Shown one piece after another: positions 44,498 to 55,353 of a stretch of 64,000 bases of DNA. The translations under genes and the position numbers were made by a program. The stretch spans positions 2,784,001 through 2,848,000 of the forward strand of contig NZ_CP036250.1 of NCBI RefSeq assembly GCF_004300825.1, in the 5' to 3' direction. The DNA is from Egicoccus halophilus. GTDB lineage: Bacteria; Actinomycetota; Nitriliruptoria; Nitriliruptorales; Nitriliruptoraceae. The number at the start of each line of letters is the position of its first letter. The stretch's first letter is position 1. The notes beneath the pieces are model-generated. The model was not told the origin of the DNA. It ran no database searches and saw nothing but the letters and a program-made list of their open reading frames with translations.

Positions 44498-45344
44498 CGG
44501 ATGACCCTACGTCGTCGGCGAAGACGACGGGCGCGTCGAACGCGGCCTTGCGGGCAGCACGCCGCAGGGCCCGCAGCAGCGGGCGTCCGGTCAGCAGGAC
44601 CAGCCCGGCGGTGACCAGGGCGCGCGGGACGTCGAAGCCCATCGAGGTCGCGAGGGTGAACGCGACGAACCGGCGCAGGTTGTCGCCCACCGGGTCGCCG
44701 GGCACGAACGAGATCGCCGTGGTCTCGGGCAGGGCGAACGGCCAGAACGACAGGTTGAGCATCAGTCCGTAGAACAGCCCGGCGAGCAGGCTGTAGACGG
44801 CCAGCATCGCCAACTCCGCCCGACCGCGCAGCGGCGGGAGCAGCCCTGCTCCGGCCCCCACCCAGGCGGCACCGAGCATCTGGAACGGCAGCCACGGCCC
44901 GACCCCGCCGGTCGTCAACGCCGAGGCGAACAACGTGGTCGCCCCCAGGACGAACCCGAACCCGGCACCGTGGACGCGACCGGCGAGGACGAGCAGGAAG
45001 AACACCGGTTCGAACCCGGCGACGCCCGTGCCCAGCGGGCGCAACGCCGCACCGACGGCCGTGAGCACCCCGAGCATCGCCACCGCCTTGGCGTCGATGC
45101 CGCCGTCGGCGATCTCGCTGAGCACCACCATCAGCACCAGCGGCAACAGCAGCGTGAAGAGCAGCGGCGCGTCACGCAGGTTCGCCGAGGCCAGCCCCGG
45201 GTCGACGAACAGCGGCCAGGCGAACGCCGCCAGCCCGATGCTCGTCGCCAACAGCACGGCGAGGGTGGCACGCGGCCGCAGCCGGATCGCGCGGGTCGAG
45301 CGCGACCCGTCACGGGGCCGACGGGGCACCTCGGGCGCGCTCAC
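44466..45344 (-). CDS. ECF transporter S component (predicted cobalamin-binding)
   Basis: A 292-residue membrane protein, GTG overlapping the A-component stop (GTGA). About eight hydrophobic spans are seen; the central part, [20 protein letters not shown] and [20 protein letters not shown], resembles ECF S components of the CbrT/HtsT kind. The S component gives substrate specificity. The operon begins with a cobalamin riboswitch, so cobalamin is the likely substrate. The C-terminal tail is acidic. The gene runs 32 bases into ppa. Confidence 0.75.
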   Translation of the reverse strand: MSAPEVPRRPRDGSRSTRAIRLRPRATLAVLLATSIGLAAFAWPLFVDPGLASANLRDAPLLFTLLLPLVLMVVLSEIADGGIDAKAVAMLGVLTAVGAALRPLGTGVAGFEPVFFLLVLAGRVHGAGFGFVLGATTLFASALTTGGVGPWLPFQMLGAAWVGAGAGLLPPLRGRAELAMLAVYSLLAGLFYGLMLNLSFWPFALPETTAISFVPGDPVGDNLRRFVAFTLATSMGFDVPRALVTAGLVLLTGRPLLRALRRAARKAAFDAPVVFADDVGSSDDEPRAPSGR

Positions 45345-46957
45345 GCGTCGACCGCCAGGGCACCCGCCACCTCGGCGGGGGTGAGCCACACGGCCGGCGC
45401 CAGCACCTTGGCCACCTGGGGCGAGAACGCCGGCGAGCCGACCACGACCTCGTCGGTCGGGCCGTCGGCCACCACCTCGCCGTCGGCGATCACGACGGTC
45501 CGGGTGGCGAGGTCGGCGACGAGCTCCACGTCGTGGGTCGCCAGCACGATCGCAATGCCGTCCTCGGCGAGGCCGCGCAGGATCGCGGCCAGGCGCTCCT
45601 TGGCCCGGTAGTCGAGCCCGCGGGTGGGCTCGTCGAGCAGCAGCAGCGGCGGCTCGGCGACGAGCACCAACGCGAGCACCAAGCCGAGGCGCTGCCCCTC
45701 GGACAGGTCACGGGGATGACGGTCGTCGTCGAGGCCGGGGACGAGCCGCTCGAGCAGCGCCCGGCAGGTCCCAGCGGGCCGCCCGGCGTCCTGGTCGGCC
45801 TGGGCGCACTCCTGCCCCACCGTCTCGGCGTAGAGCAGGTCCGCCGGCTCCTGCGGCACCAGACCGACGTGGCCGAGCAGCTGGCGGGGCCTGAGCGCCA
45901 CCGGGTCCTCGTCGGCGACGCGGACGCTGCCCTGCAGCGGGCGGTGCAGGCCGACCAGGCTGCGCAGCAGGGTGGACTTGCCCGCACCGTTGCGTCCCAT
46001 GACGGCGACGACCTCCCCCGCGGCGACCGCGAGGTCCACCTCACGCAGGGCCAGGACGGCGCCGAGCCGGACGCTGAGGTCGCGCACGGCCGCGACGATC
46101 GGCGCGGTGGCCGGAGGCTGGCGGCGCGGCGGACGCGTCCGGGCGGCCAGGCGCTCGCGCAGTTCCGGTGCGCGGCGGCGGGCGTCGCGGACCGACAGGG
46201 GCAGCGGGTCCCAGCCGGCGACCCGACCGAGTTCCACCACCGGCGGTGCGACCGGCGTCGTGCGCAGCACGTCGGCGGGTTCCCCGACCTGGAGGGCCGA
46301 ACCGTCGCCGGGCACGTGGATGACCCGGTCGGCGTACTGCACGACCCGCTCGAGGCGGTGCTCGGCCAGCAGGACGGTGACCCCGAGGTCGTGCACGAGC
46401 CGCTGCAGCGCCGCCAGCACCTCCTCGGCGGCCGGCGGGTCGAGCGCCGAGGTGGGTTCGTCGAGCACCAGCACCCGCGGGTGCACGGTCAGCACCGATC
46501 CGATCGCGACGCGCTGGCGCTGGCCTCCCGAGAGCTGCTCGAGGGGACGGTCGCGCAGCTCGACCAGCCCGAGCAGGTCCAGGGTCTCCTCGACCCGCCG
46601 GCGCATCACGTCGGCGGGCAGGCCCAGCGACTCCATCCCGTAGGCGAGCTCCTCCTCCACCACGTCGGTCACGAACCCGGAGCGTGGGTCCTGCCCGACG
46701 ACCCCGACCACGTCGGCGAGCTCGCGCGGCGGGTGCAGGCGGGTGTCACGGCCGGCGACGGTCACCCGTCCGTGCAACGTGCCGCCGGTGAAGTGTGGGA
46801 CCAGGCCGTTGACGGTGCGCAGCAGCGTCGACTTGCCCGAGCCGGTGCGCCCGACGACCAGGCACAGCTCACCCTCGGGTACCTCGAGGTCGACGTTCGC
46901 CAACGCCGGGCGCTCCGCCCCGGCGTAGGTCACCCCCATCTGCTCGAACCGGATCAC
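45341..46957 (-). CDS. ECF transporter ATPase, two domains fused (EcfA-EcfA')
   Basis: A 538-residue cytoplasmic protein with two ABC ATPase domains. Domain 1 has GRTGSGKST, LSGGQRQRVA and VLVLDEPTSALDP. Domain 2 (from about 300) has GRNGAGKST, LSEGQRLGLVLA and LLLLDEPTRGLD. Fused A-A' subunits occur in ECF systems and power uptake by the S and T subunits. GTG start; four-base overlaps with the T gene before it and the S gene after it. All catalytic motifs look intact. Confidence 0.93.
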   Translation of the reverse strand: MIRFEQMGVTYAGAERPALANVDLEVPEGELCLVVGRTGSGKSTLLRTVNGLVPHFTGGTLHGRVTVAGRDTRLHPPRELADVVGVVGQDPRSGFVTDVVEEELAYGMESLGLPADVMRRRVEETLDLLGLVELRDRPLEQLSGGQRQRVAIGSVLTVHPRVLVLDEPTSALDPPAAEEVLAALQRLVHDLGVTVLLAEHRLERVVQYADRVIHVPGDGSALQVGEPADVLRTTPVAPPVVELGRVAGWDPLPLSVRDARRRAPELRERLAARTRPPRRQPPATAPIVAAVRDLSVRLGAVLALREVDLAVAAGEVVAVMGRNGAGKSTLLRSLVGLHRPLQGSVRVADEDPVALRPRQLLGHVGLVPQEPADLLYAETVGQECAQADQDAGRPAGTCRALLERLVPGLDDDRHPRDLSEGQRLGLVLALVLVAEPPLLLLDEPTRGLDYRAKERLAAILRGLAEDGIAIVLATHDVELVADLATRTVVIADGEVVADGPTDEVVVGSPAFSPQVAKVLAPAVWLTPAEVAGALAVDA

Positions 46958-48155
46958 GTCTGCACCTCCACGCGCGGTCCGCTCCCGGCAGCGGTGCGGT
47001 CGCCCGGGTCGGCGCCGACCGCGTGGCTCCCGGTGCCCTCGCCGTTCCCGCCGGACAACGTCGGCGGCGGTGTCAGCCACGCCGGCAGCAGTGCCGCCAG
47101 CAGCCCGAGGGTGGGCACCAGCGGCAGCGACGGCGCGGTCAGCGGCACGAACGCCGGCTCGAGCGAGACCGGATCGAGCATCCCACCGACGAACGCGGCC
47201 ACGGCGGCGAGGACGCCGACCCCGGCGGTCAGCCGTTCGGGCGCCGCCCACGGGTCGGGCCGGTAGCGGCTGCGGACGGTGCGCCGACCGGCGAGGCGCA
47301 CCCCGGTCAGCCCGGCGACCAGCCCGAACACGAGCGCGGGCAGGCCGAGCAGCACCGGACTGCCCGTGTCGAGCATGCCGTAGACGCCGACGCTGGTGCC
47401 GAGCAGTCCCGTCAGCGTGAGCACCCCCGTGAGCCGCTGGACGCGCACGGGGACGTCCGCCCGGCGGCCGTACCCACGGGAGTCCATGGCCGCGGCCAGC
47501 GCCAACGACCGCTCGAGCGCGTCCTCGACGACCGGCAGCGCGACCGACAGCACGCTGCGCAGACCGCGGTCGGGTCGGCCCCGCAGCCGCCGTGCCGCCC
47601 GGATGCGCTGCACGCTGCCCACCAGCGACGGCGCGAACGACAGGGCGACCACCACCGCGACCCCGATCTCGTACAGCGCCGAGGGCATCGACGCGAGCAG
47701 TCGCTTGGGATTGGCGAGCGCGTTCGCTGCGCCCACGCAGGCCAGGATGGTCGCCAGGCGCAGCCCGTCGACGAACGCGGCGACGACCGACTCGAGGGTG
47801 ACCGAACCGCCGAGGGTGACGCCGGCGGCCCAGTCGGGCAGGTCCGCCTCGGGCAGGGTGAACAGCAGCGTGTCGCCCTGCGCGACGCCGAGCACGACCT
47901 GGAAGACGAGGCGGATCGTGAGCACGACCAGCCCGAGCTTGAGGAACATCGCGAAGGAACGCGCCCACGGTGCCGCGGTGCGGCGGGCCGCCACGACGTA
48001 GCCGGCCACCACCAGCACGAGGCCGAGCAGCAGCGGGTTGAAGGTCCGGGTCGCGACGGTGGCCAGGCCGAGCGCCCACAGCCACCACGCCCCCGGGTGC
48101 AGGGGGCGTGGCAGCAGAGGCCGTGCCGGTCGCCGACGCTGGCCGGGGCCGTCCA

Positions 48156-48156
<1 letters not shown>
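46954..48156 (-). CDS. ECF transporter T component (CbiQ/EcfT-like), C-terminally extended
   Basis: A 400-residue membrane protein. The two EcfT coupling motifs are visible as RAARRLRGR and AMDSRGYGRRAD. Six or so spans precede and surround them. About 130 further residues add three to four spans (VYGMLDTGSPVLLGLPALVF; LTAGVGVLAAVAAFVGG), making it longer than usual for the family (near 260). The ATG overlaps the preceding stop (TGATG). It links the ATPases to the S component. Confidence 0.85.
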
Positions 48157-49336
<1,180 letters not shown>

Positions 49337-49340
<4 letters not shown>

Positions 49341-50908
49341 GAGGCGTCCGCGACCTGCAGCGCGCGCCACAGCAGCGACGCGACCTGGTCACGGCGCATC
49401 GTCGCGCCCGGGGTGAAGGTGGTGCCGTCGCCGGTGCCGAACGCCACCTCGGCGTCCCGCAGCGCGTTGATCTGCTGACGGTGCTGGATCCCGGCGATGT
49501 CGGTGAACCGGTCGGTGTCGACCGGGTCGAGGTCCAGCCAACGGGCGATCAGCGCCGCCGACTGGTCACGACGGACGAGCTGACCGGGACGGAACGTGTC
49601 GTCCGAGTACCCGAACACGATCCCTTCCTCCGCCAGCGCCTCGATGTAGCCGGCGTGGGTGGCGTTGGCCGGGACGTCGGTGAACCGGGTCGGGCCACTC
49701 GCGGGCGTGATCCCCGAGGCGCGCCCGAGGAAGCTCGCGAGCTGGCCGCGGGTGACGCCGGCGCGAGGCGCGAACGTTCCGTCGGTGCGACCCGCGATGA
49801 TGCCGGCTGCGTCGAGCACGGCGATGCTCTGCGCGTGCGCGCTGCCGGGGACCACGTCGGGGAAGCGCAGGCAGGACGGGTTCGGCGCTCCGGCGACGGC
49901 ACTGTCGATGGTGGTCTCCGTCAGCGGCACGCCGCTCAGGCCGGGCAGCGCCTGCGCGGTCGCCCGGGTCAGGTCACCGGCCTCGTCGAAGGTGAAGGGA
50001 ATGGCGCCGGCGTCGGCCTCGAAGCAGGCGTACTGCACCGTGGCCAGCCACTCGGCCGCGGCCTCGAAGGCCTCGAGCTCACCGGCGGCAACCAGCGCGA
50101 CGGCGGCCAGCCCGGTCGAGTTGCTGTTGGCAGCGGCCTCCGGACCACCGAAGCTGCCGTCGTCAGCCTGCTCGTCGAGCAGCCAGTCGACCGCCGCGTC
50201 GGCCGCGTCGTCCGCACCGACCGCGAGCAGCGCCTGCACGGCGAAGCCGGTGGCGTCCACGTCCGAGGTGCAGGTGTCGGTCGGGAACGAACTCGGGTAG
50301 CCACCGTTCTCGCAGGCGGTGTCGACCAGCAGCTCGACCGCGGCGTCAGACGGGCCTTCGTCGGTCGCGCGCTCCAGGGCGATCAGCGCCAGCGACTGGG
50401 TCAGCACGTTGCTGTAGTCGCCCCACGGCGAGACGTCGCGGTAGCGGCCGAGCACGTCCTGACGGTCCTGCAGGCGCTCGACGAGGTTGACTCCGCCGAA
50501 GTCGGTCGCGTCCCGGCCCGCCGTCTCGGCGACCAGGATCAGCTTGGCGGTCGCCCCGGCATAGGCCTCCTCCTCGCCATCACCGGCGTACTGGACGACC
50601 TGGGTCGCGAGCCAGTCCGTCGCCGCCGTGATGTCGGCGCCGGCGACCCCGGCACCCGCGAGGGCGTAGACGGTGTCCGCCGTCAACCCGTGGTCGACGT
50701 AGGAGGAGCCGTCGAAGGTGGTCTCGATCCGTTCGCCCTCGACGAGCTGGCCGGCGAGCCAGGCACCGGCCGCGTCGGACGCGGTCTCGGCAACGGGAGC
50801 GGGAGCGGGAGTGTCCGCGGTCTGGGCGACCGCGGTGGTCGGCACGAGCAGAGCCGCAACGGCGGTGCCGGCGACGATGCCCCGACCTCCACCTCGCAGG
50901 ATGCGCAT
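49337..50908 (-). CDS. Secreted alpha/alpha-toroid (prenyltransferase/transcobalamin-like) protein with three SLH repeats
   Basis: A 523-residue exported protein from ATG 50908 (AGAGGA upstream). A signal peptide spans 1-29. Residues about 40-330 show repeated helix pairs of the squalene-cyclase/prenyltransferase type (GGYPSSFPTDTC, DATGFAVQALLAVG, DDGSFGGPEAAANSNSTGLA); the same toroid forms the N-terminal half of intrinsic factor. Residues about 350-520 hold three SLH modules (FPDVVPG..., FTDVPANATHAGYIEALA, FTDIAGIQH...). It would sit on the cell wall. The gene is directly downstream of a cobalamin riboswitch and heads the ECF operon, so it probably binds cobalamin. Confidence 0.8.
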
Positions 50909-51076
50909 TCGGTGTCCTCTCGATGGTCGAGGCGCACGTGCGGTCGTCCCCCGGGCGGCACTTCGACACGACGCCGCCCTCCGACGCGCGGGTGCGCGTG
51001 GAGGGCGGGAGGTGGCTCGGACCGCTGCGTCCGGGCTCCGCCCCGCAGTCCTCGACGGGTAGCAATGGAGCCGCGC

Positions 51077-51198
51077 GTCCACCGTGGGTACTCCGGCTCG
51101 CCGCGTTCGCGGACCACGGGGGTCCGGACCGCGGCCTACGGTTGCGGGTCAGCGCCGGACTCGGACCGGCTTCCCCCAGCGGCAGGCGTGTGGTGGAC
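51077..51198 (-). ncRNA. Cobalamin riboswitch
   Basis: Minus-strand sequence begins GTCCACC and ends GGTGGAC, which pair as stem P1. Inside are GGGGGAAGCCGG, then GTCCGGCGCTGACCCGC followed by AACCGT, the conserved core of the class. GAGCCGGAGTACCCAC follows, a match to the B12 box (rAGYCMGGAGACC). The element lies 169 bases upstream of the toroid gene start, on its strand. It should turn off the whole operon when adenosyl- or other cobalamin is plentiful. Exact ends are by eye. Confidence 0.92.
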
Positions 51199-51201
51199 GA
51201 A

Positions 51202-51230
51202 GTGCATCACGCCCGCCGGCCCGGTGTCAA
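51202..51230 (-). promoter_or_regulatory. Candidate promoter of the riboswitch operon
   Basis: A consensus -35 box TTGACA lies at 51230-51225 on the minus strand. Seventeen to eighteen bases further, GATGCA is a weak -10. It is placed just upstream of the riboswitch. The -10 is poor, so confidence is limited. Confidence 0.4.
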
Positions 51231-51280
51231 CGCGCGCGCCGTCTAGCGTCCGCGACGAGCGAGCACCGACAGGAGTCGAG

Positions 51281-52111
51281 ATGGGGCAGACCCGCTTCGA
51301 GCAGGACACGGCGGTGGTGGTCGTCGACGAGGGCCGCTACCGCGGCCGCATCGACGACGGTTGGGCCGTCATCCCCGGCGGGGCGCCCAACGGCGGCTAC
51401 GTCCTGGCCCTGACGGCCCGCGCGATGCGTGAGCCGGTCCCCCACCCCGACCCCGTCACCATCACCGGACACTTCCTGGCGCCCACCGTGCCCGGCGAGG
51501 TGGACCTCGAGGTGGAGGTGATCCGCCGCGGACGGCGCCACTCCACCGTACAGGCGCGCCTGCGGCAGGACGGCCGCGAGACCCTGCGGGCACTGGCCAC
51601 CTTCGGCGACCTCGCCGCGGCCGACGGACCGAGCCGTGTCGATCGGTCGGCTCCGGCCTACCCGCCGGTGGGTGACTGCGTCGACGCGACCGGGGCGGCG
51701 TTGGCGCAGGCGGCCGCCGGCGGGTTCCCCGCGCCGCCGATCCTGGAACGCTTCGACCACCGCATGCCGCCCGAGATGCTCGGCTGGAGCCAGGGCCGGC
51801 CGCTGGGTCGCGGCGAGATGGGCGGGCACCTGCGCTGGGCCGACGACGCCGACCTCGATCCGCTCGGGGTGCTGGTGGTGACCGACTGCTACCCGCCGGC
51901 GGTGTTCAACACCGGCGACAGCCGGCTCGGGTGGGTGCCGACGATCGAGCTGACCGTGCAGGTCCGCAAGCGGCCCGCCCCGGGCTACGTCACCTCCCGC
52001 CTGACGACCCAGGCGATCACCAACGGCTATCTCGAGGAGGACGGCGAGGTCTGGGACGCCGAGGGCGACCTCGTCGCCCTGTCCCGCCAACTCGCACTCA
52101 GCTCCCGGTGA
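51281..52111 (+). CDS. Acyl-CoA thioesterase-like double-hotdog protein
   Basis: A 276-residue cytoplasmic protein with AGGAG before the ATG. WAVIPGGAPNGGYVLALTAR begins the first hotdog, with HFLAPTVPGEVDLEVEVIRR following. The second half has GWSQGRPLG and LGWVPTIELTVQVRK. The layout fits TesB-like or thioesterase family 3 proteins that hydrolyse acyl-CoA esters. The substrate is unknown. It is divergent from the riboswitch operon. Confidence 0.85.
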   Translation: MGQTRFEQDTAVVVVDEGRYRGRIDDGWAVIPGGAPNGGYVLALTARAMREPVPHPDPVTITGHFLAPTVPGEVDLEVEVIRRGRRHSTVQARLRQDGRETLRALATFGDLAAADGPSRVDRSAPAYPPVGDCVDATGAALAQAAAGGFPAPPILERFDHRMPPEMLGWSQGRPLGRGEMGGHLRWADDADLDPLGVLVVTDCYPPAVFNTGDSRLGWVPTIELTVQVRKRPAPGYVTSRLTTQAITNGYLEEDGEVWDAEGDLVALSRQLALSSR

Positions 52112-52261
52112 GTCCGGCGGTGGGTGTGGTGGAGTTGGCCTCGGCGGGGTGCGCACAGCGGCGTCGTGCCGCGACGACGGTGGCGGATGCGAGCAGCGGG
52201 GCGTTGGCGTGTGGAACCGATCCGCCGTGGTAGGAGTCGTTCTGGTGGGATGAGAGGAGCC

Positions 52262-52315
52262 GTGCAGGACGCCGACACCTTCGCGGCGTTCTACGAGTCG
52301 AGCTACGGCCCTCGG
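52262..52315 (+). pseudogene. Possible relic of an ECF sigma factor N-terminus
   Basis: After GAGAGGAG, a GTG starts VQDADTFAAFYESSYG, which looks like the first residues of an extracytoplasmic-function sigma factor (region 2.1). The likeness stops after about 16 codons and the frame continues as Arg-rich low-information sequence into the next gene. The remainder of 52112-52438 shows no other gene. This looks like a gene cut off by a deletion or insertion. The match is short. Confidence 0.3.
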
Positions 52316-52438
52316 CGAAGGCCCAGCGAACGGGCGTTGTGCCTACTCGGCGATCGGCACTGCCGACCTCCTGTATGCCGGGCTGCGGGAACCGGGCGTG
52401 GATCGTCCTCGTCCAACCCGCAGAAGAGAGAGGACGCG

Positions 52439-53017
52439 ATGCGGACGAGCCGGTTCGTCGTGGCAGCCGTGCTGACTTTGAGCTTGGCACTGGCCGGCTA
52501 CGGCCTGCTCGAGGGTTGGCTCGGTCAACGCGGGCCCGTCCAAACGCTCGCCAAGAGGTACGAGATGCCAGCCGGATCCCCGCCCGTCGCGAACGAGGAG
52601 GTAGCCGTCGTCACTCTCGAGCTCGCCTTGGACCGGGATACGGCCGCACTCCTGTGGGACGAACATGTCCCGGACGATCTCCCGCGTCGCCGGGGCAAGC
52701 CCTTCGATGAAGGGATCTACGGCAACCTAGATGGCGTCGACTTCGACAGCCAGGTGGTCGCGCTGTGGTGGGGTGGTGAGGCCACGTGCGCCCAAGCGGT
52801 GACCGACGTGCAGCTCCCTGAACCGGCGACCGTCGAGTTGCACACCACCGAGGAGGCACCTGACTGCTTGGACATGGCGATCCCCTTCCGAATGCTGCTC
52901 GCCATCGACCGCGACCGCCTTCCTGATCCTGCGGAGCTGCCGGCCAACCTGGCCATAGTCAGGGATGGTCACCGCCGAAACGCCGGCCAGGCCGATCTGT
53001 CGACCGAAGCCGGCTGA
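52439..53017 (+). CDS. Exported or membrane-anchored protein, unknown
   Basis: A 192-residue protein from ATG 52439 with GAGAGGA upstream. Residues 4-26 form a hydrophobic N-terminal segment (FVVAAVLTLSLALAGYGLLE), a signal peptide or anchor. The mature part is acidic alpha/beta with VVALWWGGEATCAQAV and a second Cys in EEAPDCLDM, perhaps a disulfide. No family is recognised. It lies at the edge of the accessory region. A longer frame upstream is open but contains the sigma-like relic. Confidence 0.65.
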   Translation: MRTSRFVVAAVLTLSLALAGYGLLEGWLGQRGPVQTLAKRYEMPAGSPPVANEEVAVVTLELALDRDTAALLWDEHVPDDLPRRRGKPFDEGIYGNLDGVDFDSQVVALWWGGEATCAQAVTDVQLPEPATVELHTTEEAPDCLDMAIPFRMLLAIDRDRLPDPAELPANLAIVRDGHRRNAGQADLSTEAG

Positions 53018-53041
53018 GCACCGCTGCACTCATCCAGGTCA

Positions 53042-53053
53042 ATCCGGGCGTTG
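53042..53053 (+). repeat. Recurrent 12-bp motif ATCCGGGCGTTG, copy 1
   Basis: One of three plus-strand copies (others at 54646 and 58445) placed in gaps between accessory genes around the tyrosine recombinase. Here it is 25 bases after a stop codon. Confidence 0.5.
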
Positions 53054-53073
53054 CGAGTAGTCCCCAGCGGGGG

Positions 53074-53334
53074 CTATCGCGGGTCTGCCTCGTAGGCGTT
53101 GCCGCGGTGCCGGATGGCGACCACGCGCACGGTGCGGTCGTCTCGGATCTCGTAGATGATGCGGTAGACGCCGACCCGGTAGGACCGAAGCCCGGTGAGC
53201 CGTCCGCGTAGCTCGTGGCCGATGTGCGGATCGCGTTCGAGCTCACCGAGCGCATCCAGAACCGCGTCAGCGCGCAGGTAGTCGAGCGCGGCCAAGGCCT
53301 CCCGCGCGATGCGGGTGAGGAAGACCCGTGCCAC
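53074..53334 (-). CDS. RelE/ParE-type toxin
   Basis: An 86-residue protein, GTG start overlapping the antitoxin stop by one base. It reads VFLTRIAREALAALDYLR, RGRLTGLRSYRVGVYRIIYE and VRVVAIRHRGNAY, the RelE fold with its basic Arg residues and C-terminal Tyr. RelE toxins cleave mRNA at the ribosome. It is paired with a Phd/YefM antitoxin directly upstream. It sits in an accessory region with a recombinase, typical of mobile toxin-antitoxin modules. Confidence 0.93.
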   Translation of the reverse strand: MARVFLTRIAREALAALDYLRADAVLDALGELERDPHIGHELRGRLTGLRSYRVGVYRIIYEIRDDRTVRVVAIRHRGNAYEADPR

Positions 53335-53615
53335 TACGAGCGGTCACGGGCGGCGTGCTCGGCACGGACCTCGTCCAGCGAGACAACCTCGCCGGCCGCC
53401 AGGTCGTCGAGACCGCGGCGGATCGCGTCGAGCGTGGGCTCGTCGGAGAGGATCTCGGCCGTCTCCTCCAGTGCTTCGTACTCGTCGACCGGGACCAGCA
53501 CCGCTGCGGGTCGGCCACGTCGTGTGACGGTGACGTGCTCACGACGGTCAGCCACCTCGTCGAGCAGCTCGGCGAGGTGGGTGCGGAACTCACGGACAGG
53601 CACGGTCTTCGGCAT
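53334..53615 (-). CDS. Phd/YefM-family antitoxin
   Basis: A 93-residue protein from ATG 53615. VPVREFRTHLAELLDEVADR and HVTVTRRGRPAAVLVPVDEY are the Phd/YefM DNA-binding domain. The acidic C-terminus (SLDEVRAEHAARDRS) should wrap the RelE toxin. It represses its own promoter and neutralises the toxin encoded next. Antitoxin-first order is standard. Confidence 0.93.
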   Translation of the reverse strand: MPKTVPVREFRTHLAELLDEVADRREHVTVTRRGRPAAVLVPVDEYEALEETAEILSDEPTLDAIRRGLDDLAAGEVVSLDEVRAEHAARDRS

Positions 53616-53737
53616 GCCCGAAGCGTACCTCACTGTGTACACGAAAGCGGGAGCTGTTGGGGCTCGCCAACAGCGGCTGTGAGGTCTTGGGTCGTGACGG
53701 GCCGTGTGACGTGCGTGCCGCGGCCCGGAGCCCCGAC

Positions 53738-54643
53738 GTGACCGATGTCACCGTGACCGTCCTCGACCCCTCCGCCGAGATCCGTCTGCACCGTCTGACC
53801 GGCGCGTTCCTCGCCGGCTACCGAAACGCCAACACCCGCAGCTCCTACCTGCAGCAGCTACACCGCTGGTTCGCCTGGTGCACCGCCCACCAGCTCGACC
53901 CGCTTCAGGTCGAACGCACCCACGTCGAGCTGTACCTGCGCTGGTTCGAACAGCAAGTCGCATCGATCAACACCGTCTGCCACGGCATCTCGGTCCTGGC
54001 GTCGTTCTACCGCTGGCTCGTCCAGACCGGCCAACTTGACACCACCCCCATCGCCGCGGTCCGCCGCCCCTCGCGTGACGAGACCCCGCGGCAGACCCGG
54101 CTGACCCGCCACGAGCTCGCGGACTGGCTCAACACCGCCGAGCAGACCGGCGGAGCCATCTACGCGATGGCATGCCTGCTGCTACTCAACGGCCTGCGAG
54201 TCTCGGAGGTCTGCGGCATCGACATCGACGACCTCGCCGAGGAACGCTGGCACCACACCGTGACCATCCACGGCAAAGGCGACAAGGACGCCACCATCCC
54301 CCTCGCCCCACGCACCCGCGCCGCGGTCGAACAAGCCGTCGACGACCGCGACCACGGACCGCTCCTGCGCAACCAGTGGGGCAACCGCATGTCACGCAAC
54401 AACGCCGCCGCCGCCGTCGCGCGCCTCGCCCGCGAATCGGGCATCTCTCGGCGGATGACCCCTCACACGCTGCGGCACGCCGCGATCACCGCCGCCCTCA
54501 ACGCCGGAGCCCACTTGCGTGACGTGCAGGACTTCGCCCGCCACGCCGACCCCAAGACCACCATGCGCTACGACCGCAACCGCCACAGCCTCGACCGCCA
54601 CGCCACCTACGCCATCGCCCAGTACATCGCCGGATCCGAGTAG
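53738..54643 (+). CDS. Tyrosine recombinase/integrase
   Basis: A 301-residue recombinase from GTG 53738. An N-terminal SAM-like core-binding domain (FLAGYRNANTRSSYLQQLHR) is followed by the catalytic domain. Catalytic residues are Arg in LLNGLRVSEVCG (about 153), HTLRH (about 246), His in ARHADPKTTMRY and Tyr near 278. It lacks the extra patch of integron integrases. It could resolve or integrate elements using nearby repeats; ATCCGGGCGTTG begins three bases after its stop. Confidence 0.92.
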   Translation: MTDVTVTVLDPSAEIRLHRLTGAFLAGYRNANTRSSYLQQLHRWFAWCTAHQLDPLQVERTHVELYLRWFEQQVASINTVCHGISVLASFYRWLVQTGQLDTTPIAAVRRPSRDETPRQTRLTRHELADWLNTAEQTGGAIYAMACLLLLNGLRVSEVCGIDIDDLAEERWHHTVTIHGKGDKDATIPLAPRTRAAVEQAVDDRDHGPLLRNQWGNRMSRNNAAAAVARLARESGISRRMTPHTLRHAAITAALNAGAHLRDVQDFARHADPKTTMRYDRNRHSLDRHATYAIAQYIAGSE

Positions 54644-54644
54644 A

Positions 54645-54658
54645 GATCCGGGCGTTGT
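54645..54658 (+). repeat. Recurrent motif GATCCGGGCGTTGT, copy 2
   Basis: A 14-bp copy begins two bases after the recombinase stop codon and is identical to the copy at 58444-58457. Confidence 0.55.
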
Positions 54659-54746
54659 GCTCTGCTGATCGATTACCGCCGGTCTCGGTCTTGTCGGCGC
54701 AGGCGGTGATGACGAAAGCGTCGACCGGATTGATCCGGGAGAGAGG

Positions 54747-55091
54747 TCATAACCTCTGATCTTGGGTCCCGGGGTTCTGCTCGGTCGAGGACGACCCTTC
54801 TCGGACGGCTCCGCGAATCCGGCGGCGAAATGGGCCCTGGCGTGCGAAGATCAGATAGGCGATCGCGCCGACGGGTATACCACCCCGCGCACCTTGTTCG
54901 AGGTGGGCCACCCCGACGACCAGGCCGAGAATCGCCAGTTGCCAGACGAGCTTTCCGGCGGTCGGGTAACCGGTATGGCGCCACAGATGCAAGGTTGCAG
55001 CGACCGTAGCGCCAGCAAGCATCATGCCGAGGGGCAGGATCAGCGCTGGCGGCATGCGCATGGTCGTCTCGTACACGAACACGTAGAACAT
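54747..55091 (-). CDS. Small membrane protein, unknown
   Basis: A 114-residue protein from ATG 55091 (GGAAAG upstream). Three hydrophobic spans are seen (LILPLGMMLAGATVAATLHL; KLVWQLAILGLVVGVAHL; VGAIAYLIF). The C-terminus is basic then Ser/Glu-rich. No family is recognised. It is isolated in the accessory region. The gap to the next gene, 55092-55353, shows nothing I can support. Confidence 0.5.
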   Translation of the reverse strand: MFYVFVYETTMRMPPALILPLGMMLAGATVAATLHLWRHTGYPTAGKLVWQLAILGLVVGVAHLEQGARGGIPVGAIAYLIFARQGPFRRRIRGAVREGSSSTEQNPGTQDQRL

Positions 55092-55353
55092 CAATCATCT
55101 TTCCGGCGCACGTCGCGCAGAGACAGGCCAGTATGGCCGGCCCTCAGCGGCCTGGCTGGCCGTCACCGCACATGTGCGGCCTGACACAGGACCAGCGAGA
55201 GGCGTTGCGAGCCAAGCGTCCACTTTCTGATACGAGTCAGAAGCCCGGGCACCGCTCGCGATCTGACCCGACAACGGTGATGTAGCGGTTGCGGTGGCGT
55301 GCGGAAGGGCCGTCGCCGGTGGCCCTCGCGCGCTCCTCGCCGCTGGGAGGTGG

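Noticed and set aside
53738-54643. Integron integrase (IntI)
   Set aside because: The extra IntI-specific segment between the conserved catalytic boxes is absent; the length and motifs fit an ordinary tyrosine recombinase.
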